A stretch of DNA of 64,000 nt from Prevotella sp. E9-3 (GTDB lineage: Bacteria; Bacteroidota; Bacteroidia; Bacteroidales; Bacteroidaceae): the NCBI RefSeq assembly GCF_022024015.1, contig NZ_CP091786.1, positions 1-64,000 on the forward strand, written 5' to 3'. The position numbers and the translations under genes were made by a program. Below the pieces are notes generated by a model. That model worked only from the letters and a program-made list of their open reading frames with translations, searched no databases and was not told the origin of the DNA. Position 1 is the stretch's first letter; each line of letters opens with the position of its first letter. Positions 26,296-35,384 of the stretch are shown here, piece by piece.

Positions 26296-29127
26296 TTAGT
26301 GGGCCTCGAGCCAGTTGATGCCAAAGCCTGAATCGGCCACAAGAGGGACGTCGAGGTTCATGGCGCCCTGCATCTCTTCGAGAACTATTCGCTCTACCTT
26401 TTCTTTTTCCTCCGGATAAACGCTGAAGTTCAATTCATCGTGTACCTGCAGAATCATTTTACTCCTGATATTTTCTTTTTTGAAGCGCTGGAAGATGCGT
26501 ATCATTGCCACTTTGATGATGTCGGCTGCCGTGCCTTGAATGGGGGCGTTGATGGCGTTGCGCTCGGCAAAGCCGCGCACGGTGGCGTTCTGCGAGTTGA
26601 TATCGGGAAGATAACGGCGGCGGCCGAAGAGGGTGGGGACATAACCCTGCTGGCGGGCTTCCTGTTTGGCCTTTTCCATGTAGTCGTGCACCTTGGGGAA
26701 GGTGTCGAAGAAGCCGTCGATGAGCAGTTTTGCCTCGTCGCGCGAAATGTCGAGGCGTTCGGCCAGACCGAAGACGGTGATGCCGTAGATGATACCGAAA
26801 TTGGCACGTTTCGATTTTGTTCGCTCATCGCGAGTCACCTCTTCAATGGGCTTCTTATATATATTAGAAGCGGTGGCGGCATGCAGGTCCTTGCCTCCGC
26901 GGAACACGTTGATCATGTTTTCATCGCCACTCAGATGGGCCATCACGCGCAGTTCAATCTGACTGTAGTCGGCTGAGAAGAACAGGCATCCTGGTTCGGG
27001 CACGAAGGCCTTGCGAATCTCTTTTCCGTCCTCGCCGCGGATGGGGATGTTCTGCAGATTGGGGTCGCTACTCGACAGGCGACCGGTGGCGGTGATGGTT
27101 TGATTGAACGAGGTATGGATATGTCCGGTGCGTGGATTGATCAGTTTTGGAAGGGCATCGATATAGGTGCCGATGAGTTTTTTTAACCCTCTGTGTTCCA
27201 GGATGTCAGCCACTATCTCATGCTTGTTTTTCAGTTGCTGAAGCACCTCCTCGCTGGTCACGTACTGACCGGTCTTGGTCTTTTTGGCCTTCTCCACAAT
27301 TTTCAGTTTGTCGAACAGAATCTCTCCCACCTGTTTGGGCGAGGCGATGTTGAACGACTGACCTGCCAGCTCGTAGATGCGCTGCTCTATGGTGTTCATT
27401 CTCTCGGTGAGAATCTTCGATGTCTCGGCCAGTGATGCCGTGTCCAGACACACACCGTTCATCTCCATCTCGGCCAATACCGGCATCAGTGGCATCTCTA
27501 TCTCGTAGAATAGTTTCTCACAGTCCAGCCTCTTCAACTCGGGTTCCAGTTTCTCTTTCAGCTGAAGGGTGATGTCGGCATCTTCGCAGGCATACTCATA
27601 TACCTCGGTAGGGGATAGGTCGCGCATTGAGCGCTGGTTCTTTCCTTTCGGTCCTATCAGTTCGTCGATGTGAACGGTCTGATAGTTCAGATACACCTCG
27701 GCCATGTAGTCCATGTTGTGTCTCAACTCGGGTTGAATCAAATAGTGGGCTATCATAGTGTCCCACATCGGGCCAGCAAGCTGAATGTTATAATTTCTTA
27801 AAACTTCTAAATCGTACTTAAGGTTCTGTCCGATTTTCAAAATTTCGGGACTTTCATAGATTGGTTTAAAGATATTAACAATTCTTTGAGCTTCTTCACG
27901 ATTTGACGGAATGGGCACATAAAATGCCTCGTGAGGCTTCACTGAGAAGCTCAAACCCACCAATTCGGCATCAATTGCGCTTGTTGAAGTGGTTTCTGTA
28001 TCTAGACTGAGAATTTTATTTGTCTTGAAAATCGAAAAAATTTTGAGCATTTCCTCCTCAGTATCAACGAGTTGGTACTTATGAGAGATCGTTTTAAGGC
28101 TCTCAAAACTCGAATTTTTTGAATCACCTTGGCTCTCGTCCGCAAATATTTCAAAGAGAGAGAGCTCTCCATTAGCAGGTTTTGGCTTATTTTCAGACTT
28201 TTTAAATATTTTCGCTTTCAGACTCTTGAATTCGAGTTCGTCGAAAATTTTGGTGAGCTTTTCCTCGTCGGGTGACTTGATAGCTAATTCGTCGAGGGTT
28301 ACTTCAATAGGTACATCAGTTTTGATGGTGGCCAGGAAGTAACTCATCTTGATATCGTCCACATGTTCCACCACTTTTTTCTGAAGTGCACCTTTCAGCT
28401 CGTCCGTGCGCTTCAACATTTCTTCGATGGAACCGAACTCATTGATCAATTTCACGGCAGTTTTCTCGCCAACGCCCGGACAACCGGGGAAATTGTCGGC
28501 CGAGTCGCCCATCAGTGCCAAAAGGTCGATGACTTGGGCCGTTTTTTCAATTCCGTATTTCTGGCACACCTCCGTTGGTCCCATGGTCTCATAGCCGCCT
28601 CCATGTCGTGGACGGAATATCTTCACCTGATCACTCACCAGTTGGCCGTAGTCCTTGTCGGGGGTGAGCATATAAACTATGGTCCCCCCTTCTGCCCCCG
28701 AGGGGGCTACTTTAGTTTGGCTATCTATAGAGGCCCCTTCGGGGGCGGTAGGGTGGGCCGTTAATTTTGTTGCCAGTGTACCTATCACGTCGTCGGCCTC
28801 GAAGCCGTCGGCCTGCAGCACGGGGATGTTCCACGCTGCCAGCAGGTCTTTGATGATGGGTACTGCCTTGCGGATATCCTCGGGGGTGGCTTCGCGTTGC
28901 GCCTTATATGCCGGGAAGGCATCACTGCGGAAGGTGGGGCCATGAGGGTCGAAAGCCACGCCCAAGTGGGTAGGCTTCTCCTTTTCGAGTACCTCTTGGA
29001 GTGTGTTCACAAATCCGATGATGGCCGATGTGTTCAGTCCCTTTGAGTTGATGCGCGGGTTCTTGATAAACGCATAGTAAGAGCGGTAAATCAGTGCGTA
29101 GGCATCCAACAAGAAAATTTTGTTCAT
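26296..29127 (-). CDS. polA: DNA polymerase I with palindrome-coded insertion
   Basis: Gap filling and Okazaki fragment processing. 943 residues: 5'-3' exonuclease (1-about 320), 3'-5' exonuclease (LSLDTETTS near 375, so proofreading looks intact) and polymerase (about 540-943). Motif A FSADYSQIELRVMAHLSGD is near 722, motif B RTKSKRANFGIIYGIT, and motif C LQVHDELNF near 895. Residues about 123-149 (AHPTAPEGAS...APSGAEGG) have no place in the family and are encoded by a GC-rich palindrome pair. They sit in the exonuclease domain just before YMLTPDKDYGQLV. The RAYT gene follows 52 bp after the stop. Confidence 0.96.
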   Translation of the reverse strand: MNKIFLLDAYALIYRSYYAFIKNPRINSKGLNTSAIIGFVNTLQEVLEKEKPTHLGVAFDPHGPTFRSDAFPAYKAQREATPEDIRKAVPIIKDLLAAWNIPVLQADGFEADDVIGTLATKLTAHPTAPEGASIDSQTKVAPSGAEGGTIVYMLTPDKDYGQLVSDQVKIFRPRHGGGYETMGPTEVCQKYGIEKTAQVIDLLALMGDSADNFPGCPGVGEKTAVKLINEFGSIEEMLKRTDELKGALQKKVVEHVDDIKMSYFLATIKTDVPIEVTLDELAIKSPDEEKLTKIFDELEFKSLKAKIFKKSENKPKPANGELSLFEIFADESQGDSKNSSFESLKTISHKYQLVDTEEEMLKIFSIFKTNKILSLDTETTSTSAIDAELVGLSFSVKPHEAFYVPIPSNREEAQRIVNIFKPIYESPEILKIGQNLKYDLEVLRNYNIQLAGPMWDTMIAHYLIQPELRHNMDYMAEVYLNYQTVHIDELIGPKGKNQRSMRDLSPTEVYEYACEDADITLQLKEKLEPELKRLDCEKLFYEIEMPLMPVLAEMEMNGVCLDTASLAETSKILTERMNTIEQRIYELAGQSFNIASPKQVGEILFDKLKIVEKAKKTKTGQYVTSEEVLQQLKNKHEIVADILEHRGLKKLIGTYIDALPKLINPRTGHIHTSFNQTITATGRLSSSDPNLQNIPIRGEDGKEIRKAFVPEPGCLFFSADYSQIELRVMAHLSGDENMINVFRGGKDLHAATASNIYKKPIEEVTRDERTKSKRANFGIIYGITVFGLAERLDISRDEAKLLIDGFFDTFPKVHDYMEKAKQEARQQGYVPTLFGRRRYLPDINSQNATVRGFAERNAINAPIQGTAADIIKVAMIRIFQRFKKENIRSKMILQVHDELNFSVYPEEKEKVERIVLEEMQGAMNLDVPLVADSGFGINWLEAH
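28682..28760. repeat. GC-rich palindrome pair inside polA
   Basis: TGCCCCCGAGGGGGC and GCCCCTTCGGGGGC are separated by about 30 bp. Together they encode the extra APEGAS...APSGAEGG segment. The two hairpins have the look of a REP doublet. Confidence 0.85.
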
Positions 29128-29144
29128 TATTATAGGGGTTTTTG

Positions 29145-29200
29145 TTTTTTCTTTTTTTATAGTTCCTATAGTTCCTATAGTTTTATAGTACTATTTTTCG
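29145..29200. repeat. TATAGTTCC repeats upstream of polA
   Basis: Units of ATAGTTCCT follow a T-rich run. The same units occur upstream of porZ (8880-8925). No TAnnTTTG element for polA was found. Confidence 0.6.
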
Positions 29201-29243
29201 TGTAAAATTACTAAATTATTTCTCATATACCGAACTTTTTCAC

Positions 29244-29251
29244 TAATTTTG
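29244..29251 (+). promoter_or_regulatory. -7 promoter element for the polyprenyl synthase
   Basis: TAATTTTG, 20 bp upstream of the ATG at 29271. Confidence 0.6.
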
Positions 29252-29270
29252 TCACAAATTTTAATTCTCC

Positions 29271-30248
29271 ATGGACTATCTAAAACTGATTAAAGAACCC
29301 ATTGAGCAGGATTTGCTCGATTTCATCGATCTTTTTAACCACGCATTAACTCACGAAGACGGTCTTCTTTCTCAAGCGCTTAGCCATATTCGGCAGCGCG
29401 GTGGAAAGCGCATGCGTCCTATTCTTATTCTGTTGATGGCTAAGAACTACGGAACTATTAGTTCGGTCACCCAACATGCTGCGGTAGGTCTTGAACTGTT
29501 GCATACGGCTTCGCTGGTCCATGACGATGTGGTTGATGAAAGTTCTGAGCGCCGTGGTCAGGCTTCGGTGAATGCTACTTATGATAATAAAGTGGCCGTG
29601 CTGGTGGGCGATTATATTCTTTCTACTGCTTTGTTGCACGTGTCGAAGACGGGTCATCAGCGCATTGTGGAGTATCTGGCTGAATTGGGTCGTACATTGG
29701 CTGCCGGCGAGATTCTTCAGTTGACCAATATTCAGAATCAGGAGATAGCTGAGGAGGTATATTATCAGATTATCAAAAACAAGACGGCAGCCCTTTTTGA
29801 GGCATGTGCCAGCATTGGTGCCCTTTCGGCTGGAGCCAGCAATGAGGATGTGAAACTTGCCGCTCAGTTTGGTCAGGATCTTGGTATTATGTTCCAGATT
29901 CGCGACGATATTTTCGACTATTACGACTCGAAAGAGATAGGCAAGCCCACTGGCAATGATATGGCTGAGGGCAAGCTCACGTTGCCTGTGATCTATGCTC
30001 TTAACAGTCATCCCATCGACTCTATGATGACGCTCGCCCGCAAGGTGAAAGCAGGTACCGTGAATCCCGATGAAATCGCCTGTCTTGTGGAGTTCACCAA
30101 GGAGCAGGGCGGTATTGAGTATGCTGAGAAGAAGATGCAGGAATTTCAGTCGAAATGTCAGCGATATATCGATGAGAACGTGAAAAATGATGATATCAAA
30201 TCCGCTCTCACCGCCTATGTTGACTATGTGATAAAGCGTAAGAAATAA
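29271..30248 (+). CDS. Polyprenyl diphosphate synthase
   Basis: Long-chain trans-isoprenyl diphosphate synthase, probably supplying the menaquinone side chain (octaprenyl-type). 325 residues. The two Asp-rich motifs that bind Mg-diphosphate are LVHDDVVDESSERRG near 82 and QIRDDIFDYYDSKEIGKPTGND near 210. GGKRMRPILILL near residue 45 binds the homoallylic substrate. Product length cannot be fixed from sequence. The menaquinone role fits the fumarate reductase operon of this window. A lipoprotein gene follows after 24 bp. Confidence 0.93.
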   Translation: MDYLKLIKEPIEQDLLDFIDLFNHALTHEDGLLSQALSHIRQRGGKRMRPILILLMAKNYGTISSVTQHAAVGLELLHTASLVHDDVVDESSERRGQASVNATYDNKVAVLVGDYILSTALLHVSKTGHQRIVEYLAELGRTLAAGEILQLTNIQNQEIAEEVYYQIIKNKTAALFEACASIGALSAGASNEDVKLAAQFGQDLGIMFQIRDDIFDYYDSKEIGKPTGNDMAEGKLTLPVIYALNSHPIDSMMTLARKVKAGTVNPDEIACLVEFTKEQGGIEYAEKKMQEFQSKCQRYIDENVKNDDIKSALTAYVDYVIKRKK

Positions 30249-30272
30249 TCAATAACTTAAAAACTGAATATT

Positions 30273-30914
30273 ATGAAGAAATTACTTAGTTTGTGGTCTA
30301 TGACCGTCTTGTTGCTCTTCGGAGCAATTGCCGTAACCTCTTGTGGAGGTGATGACGACGATGATTTTTCTGATAAGAAAGATGATAAGGAAAAAACTGT
30401 TGATGATGATCCCACTAAGGCCATACCTGCAGGCTACTATGCCTTTGAGTATGAGGCTGATGGGAAGAAATTGTATGGTAATCTTGATTTAGAGCTTTAC
30501 ATAAATACTCGCGATGCTGCAGCTGCCGGTGATACCGGTTATTTCACTGAAGAGTTGTTTAAGAAATATGAAGGTTATCCAGATGCTTTAGGTGCCTATG
30601 TCTATGTGAAGAATGGCAAACGTTATATTTCGATTCTTTGGGAAGATATTACTAAAAATGAGACGGAGCGCACCTATACAAGTCGTACATATTCTTATCC
30701 AGGCGGCTCGGTAACTGTCTATTACAATATCTTCGATGTTGATAACTTAGAGCCCATCAATTCGAATTCTGGCTATTCATATAGTAATGGTTATCTTGAC
30801 TGTACACATAATAATTCTACAACTCGCTATAAGCTTCTTAGTTACAACAAGAAATTTGATTGGATTGAGGAATACTGCTCTAAAGAGGTCGATAAGTTGA
30901 ATGGTGACTACTAA
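30273..30914 (+). CDS. Asp-rich surface lipoprotein, unknown function
   Basis: 213 residues. The signal peptide ends in a lipobox (AVTSCGG, lipidated Cys24), followed at once by DDDDDFSDKKDDKE. An acidic run directly after the Cys matches the lipoprotein export signal that sends Bacteroidetes lipoproteins to the cell surface. The remainder is Tyr-rich and beta-like (YYAFEYEADGKKLYGNLDLELY, RYISILWEDI). I do not recognise a family. It lies 24 bp after the polyprenyl synthase and ends before a strong terminator. Confidence 0.75.
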   Translation: MKKLLSLWSMTVLLLFGAIAVTSCGGDDDDDFSDKKDDKEKTVDDDPTKAIPAGYYAFEYEADGKKLYGNLDLELYINTRDAAAAGDTGYFTEELFKKYEGYPDALGAYVYVKNGKRYISILWEDITKNETERTYTSRTYSYPGGSVTVYYNIFDVDNLEPINSNSGYSYSNGYLDCTHNNSTTRYKLLSYNKKFDWIEEYCSKEVDKLNGDY

Positions 30915-30970
30915 TAGTCAAATCGATGCGATAAGATTACTGTTTTTTGAACAGTTGCAATAATAAATTC

Positions 30971-31014
30971 AGTCCTTCCTACTCATGTTTGAGAAAGGAA
31001 GGACTGATGTTTTT
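30971..31014 (+). terminator. Rho-independent terminator
   Basis: Arms AGTCCTTCCT (30971-30980) and AGGAAGGACT (30996-31005), then GATG and five T. It ends the lipoprotein transcript. Confidence 0.8.
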
Positions 31015-31070
31015 GTGCTATTTGAGAACTAATCCGTGCTTTTTTAAATCTGAGATGTCGGGGAAGTCTT

Positions 31071-32012
31071 TTAGAAGAACTTCACCTCTTCGCCTACCAC
31101 TTCAGAAAGCAACATGTTGGCCAGTCGGCTGGTACCCAGACGCAGGTATTTGTTGGTGAGCCATTTCTCGCCCAGAACCTCTTTCACGATGGTGTAGTAG
31201 ATTAGTGCGTCCATCACGCTGTTAAGGCCTCCAGCGGGCTTAAAACCGATCATAATGCCCGTTTGATCGTAATACTCCTTAATGGCCTGGCACATTACAT
31301 AGGCTGCCTCGGGAGTTGCGGCAGGCTCCAGTTTGCCGGTAGAAGTCTTGATATAGTCGGCACCGGCATACATAGACAGGATAGAGGCTATCTTGATGTT
31401 CTTGGCCGTCTTCAGACAACCGGTCTCCAGAATCACCTTCATATCGTGCTCGCCGCAGGCCTCTTTCTGCTGCTGAATCTCATCGACAACGGTCTCGTAG
31501 TCGCCTTCCAGGAACGAGCCTACAGGCATCACGATGTCTATCTCGGTGGCGCCGTCTTTGATGGCCAGCTGGGTCTCGATGGTCTTCACTTCGATGAGCG
31601 ACTGTGATGAGGGGAACGAACCGCTCACGCAGGCTATCTCTACGCCCTCAACCTCCAATGTTTCGGCCACGGTCTTTGCAAACTTTGGATACACGCAGAT
31701 GGTGGCCACATGGGGCAGGGTGGGGTAAGCCTCTTCGAACTGGTTCACCTTCTCGGTGAAGGCCATTACCGATGTCTCGCTGTCGGTGGTCTTGAGGGTG
31801 GTGAGTTCCACGCTTCCCATCAGGAATTTCTTTACTTCCGGCGTATCGTTTTCGTGTACTTTCTCAGCGATGATTTTCTTTACAGCCTCGCGCACCTGCT
31901 CGTCGGTGATCTCGAGGTTGTACTTCTTCAGAGCCTCTTCTATACGGCTCTCGGGCTGAGCATGATGATGATGTTCGTGCTCATGCTCGTGGTCATGATG
32001 ATGTTCTGCCAT
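31071..32012 (-). CDS. deoC: Deoxyribose-phosphate aldolase with His-rich N-terminus
   Basis: Splits deoxyribose 5-phosphate to glyceraldehyde 3-phosphate and acetaldehyde in nucleoside salvage. 313 residues, the longer Bacteroidetes form. The Schiff-base Lys lies in DYIKTSTGKLEPAATPEA near 220; a second conserved Lys is in GFKPAGGLNS. The first 20 residues hold about ten His alternating with Asp and Glu. That looks like a metal-binding tag and is not part of the TIM barrel. No other nucleoside catabolism genes adjoin. Confidence 0.93.
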   Translation of the reverse strand: MAEHHHDHEHEHEHHHHAQPESRIEEALKKYNLEITDEQVREAVKKIIAEKVHENDTPEVKKFLMGSVELTTLKTTDSETSVMAFTEKVNQFEEAYPTLPHVATICVYPKFAKTVAETLEVEGVEIACVSGSFPSSQSLIEVKTIETQLAIKDGATEIDIVMPVGSFLEGDYETVVDEIQQQKEACGEHDMKVILETGCLKTAKNIKIASILSMYAGADYIKTSTGKLEPAATPEAAYVMCQAIKEYYDQTGIMIGFKPAGGLNSVMDALIYYTIVKEVLGEKWLTNKYLRLGTSRLANMLLSEVVGEEVKFF

Positions 32013-32106
32013 AGTTTTTAATTTACGATTTTATTGTTTTGTTGAATATTTATTCTTCTTCTTTATTGAGTGTGAAACAATACTTTTCTTTTGTATTTCC
32101 AGGCTT

Positions 32107-32457
32107 TTATTCCTGTTTCAGTTTCTCGTTGTTGACGTGTCTGTCCTTGTCGCGCAGGGTCTTTTTCTCGATGTTCTTCCTTAGTTCTTCCGTCAGGTCA
32201 ACGCCTGTTTGATTGGCCAGACAGAGCAGTACCCACAGCACGTCGGCCATCTCGTCGCCAAGTGCTTTTTTGCCGTTGTCGGCAGCGCGTGGATCGTCTT
32301 TTTTCCACGACTGTTCGCCGTATCTGCGGGCGATAATCTTTGCCATTTCGCCCACTTCTTCTGTGAGCACAGCCATATTGGTGAGTTCAGAGAAATATCT
32401 TACTCCGTACTCCTTAATCCATTTATCGACAGCCTTCTGCGCCTCTTCAATTGTCAT
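32107..32457 (-). CDS. MazG-type nucleotide pyrophosphohydrolase
   Basis: 116 residues; small all-alpha NTP pyrophosphohydrolase. The signature is visible: LTNMAVLTEEVGEMAKIIARRYGEQS, followed by LGDEMADVLWVLLCLANQTGVDL, supplying the acidic Mg ligands. It likely clears damaged or surplus dNTPs, in the same spirit as RdgB. A -7 element is at 32492-32499. dtd lies upstream on the same strand, separated by a GC-rich palindrome. Confidence 0.88.
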   Translation of the reverse strand: MTIEEAQKAVDKWIKEYGVRYFSELTNMAVLTEEVGEMAKIIARRYGEQSWKKDDPRAADNGKKALGDEMADVLWVLLCLANQTGVDLTEELRKNIEKKTLRDKDRHVNNEKLKQE

Positions 32458-32491
32458 AATATAATATCTAATTATATTGCGAATGATATTG

Positions 32492-32499
32492 CAAACTTA
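32492..32499 (-). promoter_or_regulatory. -7 promoter element for mazG
   Basis: Reads TAAGTTTG on the minus strand, 35 bp from the ATG. Confidence 0.55.
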
Positions 32500-32507
32500 G
32501 TCTATTT

Positions 32508-32580
32508 ACTCCCCTCCATTCAGGGAGGGGCTGGGGGAGGGTCCGGGAGTCCCTTGTGTCCGTTGGGTCTGTTGGGTCCC
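32508..32580. repeat. GC-rich palindromic element plus TTGGGTCTG repeats
   Basis: ACTCCCCTCC...GGGAGGGG with a GCTGGGGGAGGG tail, then GTTGGGTCT 9-mers. Same family as 9802-9867 and the dapF inserts. Confidence 0.7.
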
Positions 32581-32581
32581 C

Positions 32582-33034
32582 TTACTCCTTCCTCTTCGTA
32601 TCCATACAAATAGTCACAGGCCCGTCGTTCACCAGGCTCACCTTCATATCTGCGCCAAACTCGCCTGTCTGAACCTCTTTTCCCAGTGCCTTACTCAGTT
32701 CCTTACAGAAGTATTCGTACAGGGGGATGGAAATCTCGTGTTTGGCAGCTCGCAACCACGATGGGCGGTTCCCTTTTTTATAGCTTGCAAATAGAGTAAA
32801 CTGGCTCACTACCAGACAGTTACCGCCAACTTCCATGATACTTCGGTTCATCACCCCGTTTTCATCGTCGAACACGCGCAGCGCAGCCACTTTCCTTACA
32901 AGCCAGTCGGCATCCTCGGTGGTGTCTTCCTCGCATACTCCAATGAGTATCAGATAACCCAGATCGATGGCCCCATGAACGGCACCCTCAATGGTTACGC
33001 TGGCTTCACGAACTCTTTGTATAACTATTCTCAT
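32582..33034 (-). CDS. dtd: D-aminoacyl-tRNA deacylase
   Basis: Removes D-amino acids (and Gly mischarged on tRNA-Ala) from tRNA. 150 residues from ATG 33034 (MRIVIQRVREASVTIEG), the family's standard start. The upstream ATG at 33085 would lie upstream of the -7 element at 33056-33063 and is rejected. Catalytic motifs: SQFTLFASYKKGNRPSW near 80-95 and the Gly-cisPro motif NDGPVTI near 137. Confidence 0.94.
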   Translation of the reverse strand: MRIVIQRVREASVTIEGAVHGAIDLGYLILIGVCEEDTTEDADWLVRKVAALRVFDDENGVMNRSIMEVGGNCLVVSQFTLFASYKKGNRPSWLRAAKHEISIPLYEYFCKELSKALGKEVQTGEFGADMKVSLVNDGPVTICMDTKRKE

Positions 33035-33055
33035 TATATTAATTTTCTCAAGTTG

Positions 33056-33063
33056 CAAATATA
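33056..33063 (-). promoter_or_regulatory. -7 promoter element for dtd
   Basis: Reads TATATTTG on the minus strand, 21 bp upstream of the ATG at 33034. It fixes that start. Confidence 0.55.
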
Positions 33064-33172
33064 CAACTTTTTTGTTGATTCTCACCTCCTTTCAAACATT
33101 TATTTTATTATGTTGTTGAAAGTTTTGTTTCCTTCACTTGTTTTAGTCAACCTGTTTTTAATAGAATTTCCG

Positions 33173-33336
33173 TTGTGTTTCAATTGAATGTTGGCTGTGT
33201 TTCAATTGAACGGTGATTGTGTTTCAATTGAACGGTGATTGTTTTGCAATTGAATGGTGGTTGTTTTGCAATTGAATGGTGGTTGTTTTCCAATTGAACT
33301 GCAGTTGTAGCACAACTGCAGTTCAATTGCGTTATG
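33173..33336. repeat. 22-bp tandem repeat array (six units) with terminal hairpin
   Basis: Six units of the type TGTTTTGCAATTGAATGGTGGT are followed by the perfect 13-bp inverted repeat GAACTGCAGTTGT/ACAACTGCAGTTC. Same unit as 1-60 and 53842-53985. It fills most of the dtd-uvrC interval. Confidence 0.9.
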
Positions 33337-33370
33337 GTAAAATTTCTATTTCAGACTCCTAAAATAAAAG

Positions 33371-35200
33371 CTATTCTTCTGGATGGAAATACTGATAGAC
33401 AATTGCAGCTTTTGAAGCACCGATTGTATCGTTAAGCGTTTGAATATCAGTCTCTTTGATGCGTTTTACACTCTTCAGTTTCGACAATAGTTCATCTCGT
33501 GTCTTCGGACCGATGCCTTTGATGCCGTCAAGCTCTGACTCCAGGGCGTGTTTCGACCTTTTGTCGCGGTGGAAAGTGATGGCAAATCGGTGCACCTCGT
33601 CCTGTAGTTGGGTGAGCACATGGAAAAGTTCTGAGTCGGTTTTCAACTGTACTGATCGGGGTGGAAAACCATAGAGTAATTCGTTGGTGCGGTGGCGGTC
33701 GTTCTTGGCCAATCCGGCAATGGGAATGTCAAGATTCAGCTCGTCTTGAATCACTTCGCGAATCACCTCCATCTGTCCTTTTCCACCGTCGGCCACAATC
33801 AAATCGGGTAGGGGTTGTTCTTCTTCCAACAGTCTGCTGTAGCGCCGATAAACAACCTCTTTCATTGATGCGTAATCGTCGGGGCCCACCACGGTTTTGA
33901 TGTTGTATTTCTTGTAGTCTTTCTTGCTGGGTTTCATACTTTTGAACACCACGCAAGCGGCTACGGCATCCGTTCCGGAGATGTTTGAATTGTCGAAACA
34001 CTCTATCTGATACGGCATTTTGGGCAGTCCTAACTTATCTTGAAGCTCCTTCATCAGGCGCACCTGCTTCTGTTCTGGATTCAGTTTCTCAGCCTGTTTC
34101 AGACGGTCAAACTTATACTGTTTTCCGTTCATTTCCGAGAGTTCCAGCAGGGTCTTTTTATCCCCTCGCTGAGGTACTGTAAACACCACATTTTCTAGTT
34201 CCATTTCGGGCTCGAACGGTACGATAATTTCCTTTGAATGACTATTGAAACGTTCTCGCATTTCTACTATACCCAACTGCAGCAGTTCCTCGTTGGTCTC
34301 GTTCAGGCGCTTCTTGAATTCAAAGGTGAACGACTGGTTGATACTGCCGTTAGATACGTGTAAGTAGTTGATATATGCCACTTTCTCGTCGTTGGTGATG
34401 CTGAACACATCTACATCGTTGATGGTGTGGGATACCACTTCGCTCTTGCTTACGAATCCGTCTAAGGCAATGTATTTTTTCTTTACTTCCTCAGCCTCTT
34501 CAAAGCGCAAATCTTCGGCTAAAGTCTGCATTTCCGAGTGCAAATCTTGGAGTATTTTTCGGGTGTTTCCCTTCAATATCTCTCGTGCCTGAGCAATGTT
34601 TTTTTGATACTCGTCCCAGCTTTGTTTGTTGACGCAAGGACCTGCGCAGCGCTTAATATGATAGTCCAGACAAACCTTGTATTTTCCGCTCTCAATTCCC
34701 TCTTTTGTGATGGGCTGTCGGCAGGTGCGAGGCTTGTACAACACCTTGATTAAATCCAGCACCGCATTCATCGATCCTATATGCGAATAAGGGCCGTAGT
34801 AAGTGCCCCACTTCTTATTGATGGTATGGGTTTTGAATATTCTGGGCAGGTACTCGTTGGTGATACAAATGCTGGGGTAGGTTTTACCGTCTTTCAGCAA
34901 TACGTTGTAACGAGGATTGTACTTCTTGATGAGCGAGTTTTCCAGCAGCAGAGCGTCCTCTTCAGTGTTTACAACGGTATAACTGATGTCCCATATCTTA
35001 GACACCAGTACCTTTGTTTTGAAACGATCTACCTCGGTATGGAAATAGGATGAAACACGGTTCTTCAGATTCTTTGCCTTGCCCACGTAGATGATGGTGT
35101 GGTTCTCGTCATAATATTGGTAACTGCCAGGCTTCTCTGGCAGACGTGAAACTATACCCTTCAGATAGGCAAGTCTTTTCTCGTTTTCTTCCTTTGTCAT
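33371..35200 (-). CDS. uvrC: Excinuclease ABC subunit C
   Basis: Makes both incisions in nucleotide excision repair. 609 residues. N-terminal GIY-YIG nuclease (PEKPGSYQYYDENHTIIYVGKAKNLKNRV, 17-45). A Cys-containing region (CLDYHIKRCAGPC) near 175, a UVR motif (LHSEMQTLAEDLRFEEAEEVKKKY) near 220, a C-terminal RNase H-like nuclease (CFDNSNISGTDAVAACVVF, LIVADGGKGQ) and a helix-hairpin-helix end (LDGIKGIGPKTRDELL). All parts are present. A parS-like site lies 40 bp upstream of its start. Confidence 0.97.
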   Translation of the reverse strand: MTKEENEKRLAYLKGIVSRLPEKPGSYQYYDENHTIIYVGKAKNLKNRVSSYFHTEVDRFKTKVLVSKIWDISYTVVNTEEDALLLENSLIKKYNPRYNVLLKDGKTYPSICITNEYLPRIFKTHTINKKWGTYYGPYSHIGSMNAVLDLIKVLYKPRTCRQPITKEGIESGKYKVCLDYHIKRCAGPCVNKQSWDEYQKNIAQAREILKGNTRKILQDLHSEMQTLAEDLRFEEAEEVKKKYIALDGFVSKSEVVSHTINDVDVFSITNDEKVAYINYLHVSNGSINQSFTFEFKKRLNETNEELLQLGIVEMRERFNSHSKEIIVPFEPEMELENVVFTVPQRGDKKTLLELSEMNGKQYKFDRLKQAEKLNPEQKQVRLMKELQDKLGLPKMPYQIECFDNSNISGTDAVAACVVFKSMKPSKKDYKKYNIKTVVGPDDYASMKEVVYRRYSRLLEEEQPLPDLIVADGGKGQMEVIREVIQDELNLDIPIAGLAKNDRHRTNELLYGFPPRSVQLKTDSELFHVLTQLQDEVHRFAITFHRDKRSKHALESELDGIKGIGPKTRDELLSKLKSVKRIKETDIQTLNDTIGASKAAIVYQYFHPEE

Positions 35201-35240
35201 CTCTCAAAAACGTTTGTGAATAACGGTTTTATATAATTCT

Positions 35241-35256
35241 CGTTTCACGTGAAACA
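35241..35256. promoter_or_regulatory. parS-like site
   Basis: CGTTTCACGTGAAACA matches the ParB-binding consensus TGTTTCACGTGAAACA at 15 of 16 positions, with a perfect 14-bp palindromic core. It lies between uvrC and apt. Such sites normally cluster near oriC. Confidence 0.8.
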
Positions 35257-35321
35257 TAGTTGTTCCTCACTCAATTTTTGTCTCTACTGCTTCAAAAATG
35301 GTGGCGTGAAACTTATTTGGA

Positions 35322-35348
35322 AATCCCTCCTTTTTTAGGGGAGGGATT
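35322..35348. repeat. Short hairpin AATCCCTCC/GGAGGGATT
   Basis: A hairpin in the uvrC-apt gap with a T-rich loop. It may terminate apt transcription or be a degenerate GC-rich palindrome copy. Confidence 0.45.
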
Positions 35349-35384
35349 CTATGCATATTTGTATAGGGTAGGGGTGTGACTTGT

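Noticed and set aside
26244..26342. Longer N-terminus of the RAYT gene overlapping polA
   Set aside because: It would run through the upstream palindrome and 47 bp of polA; ATG 26243 gives a normal start (MTENKKRR).
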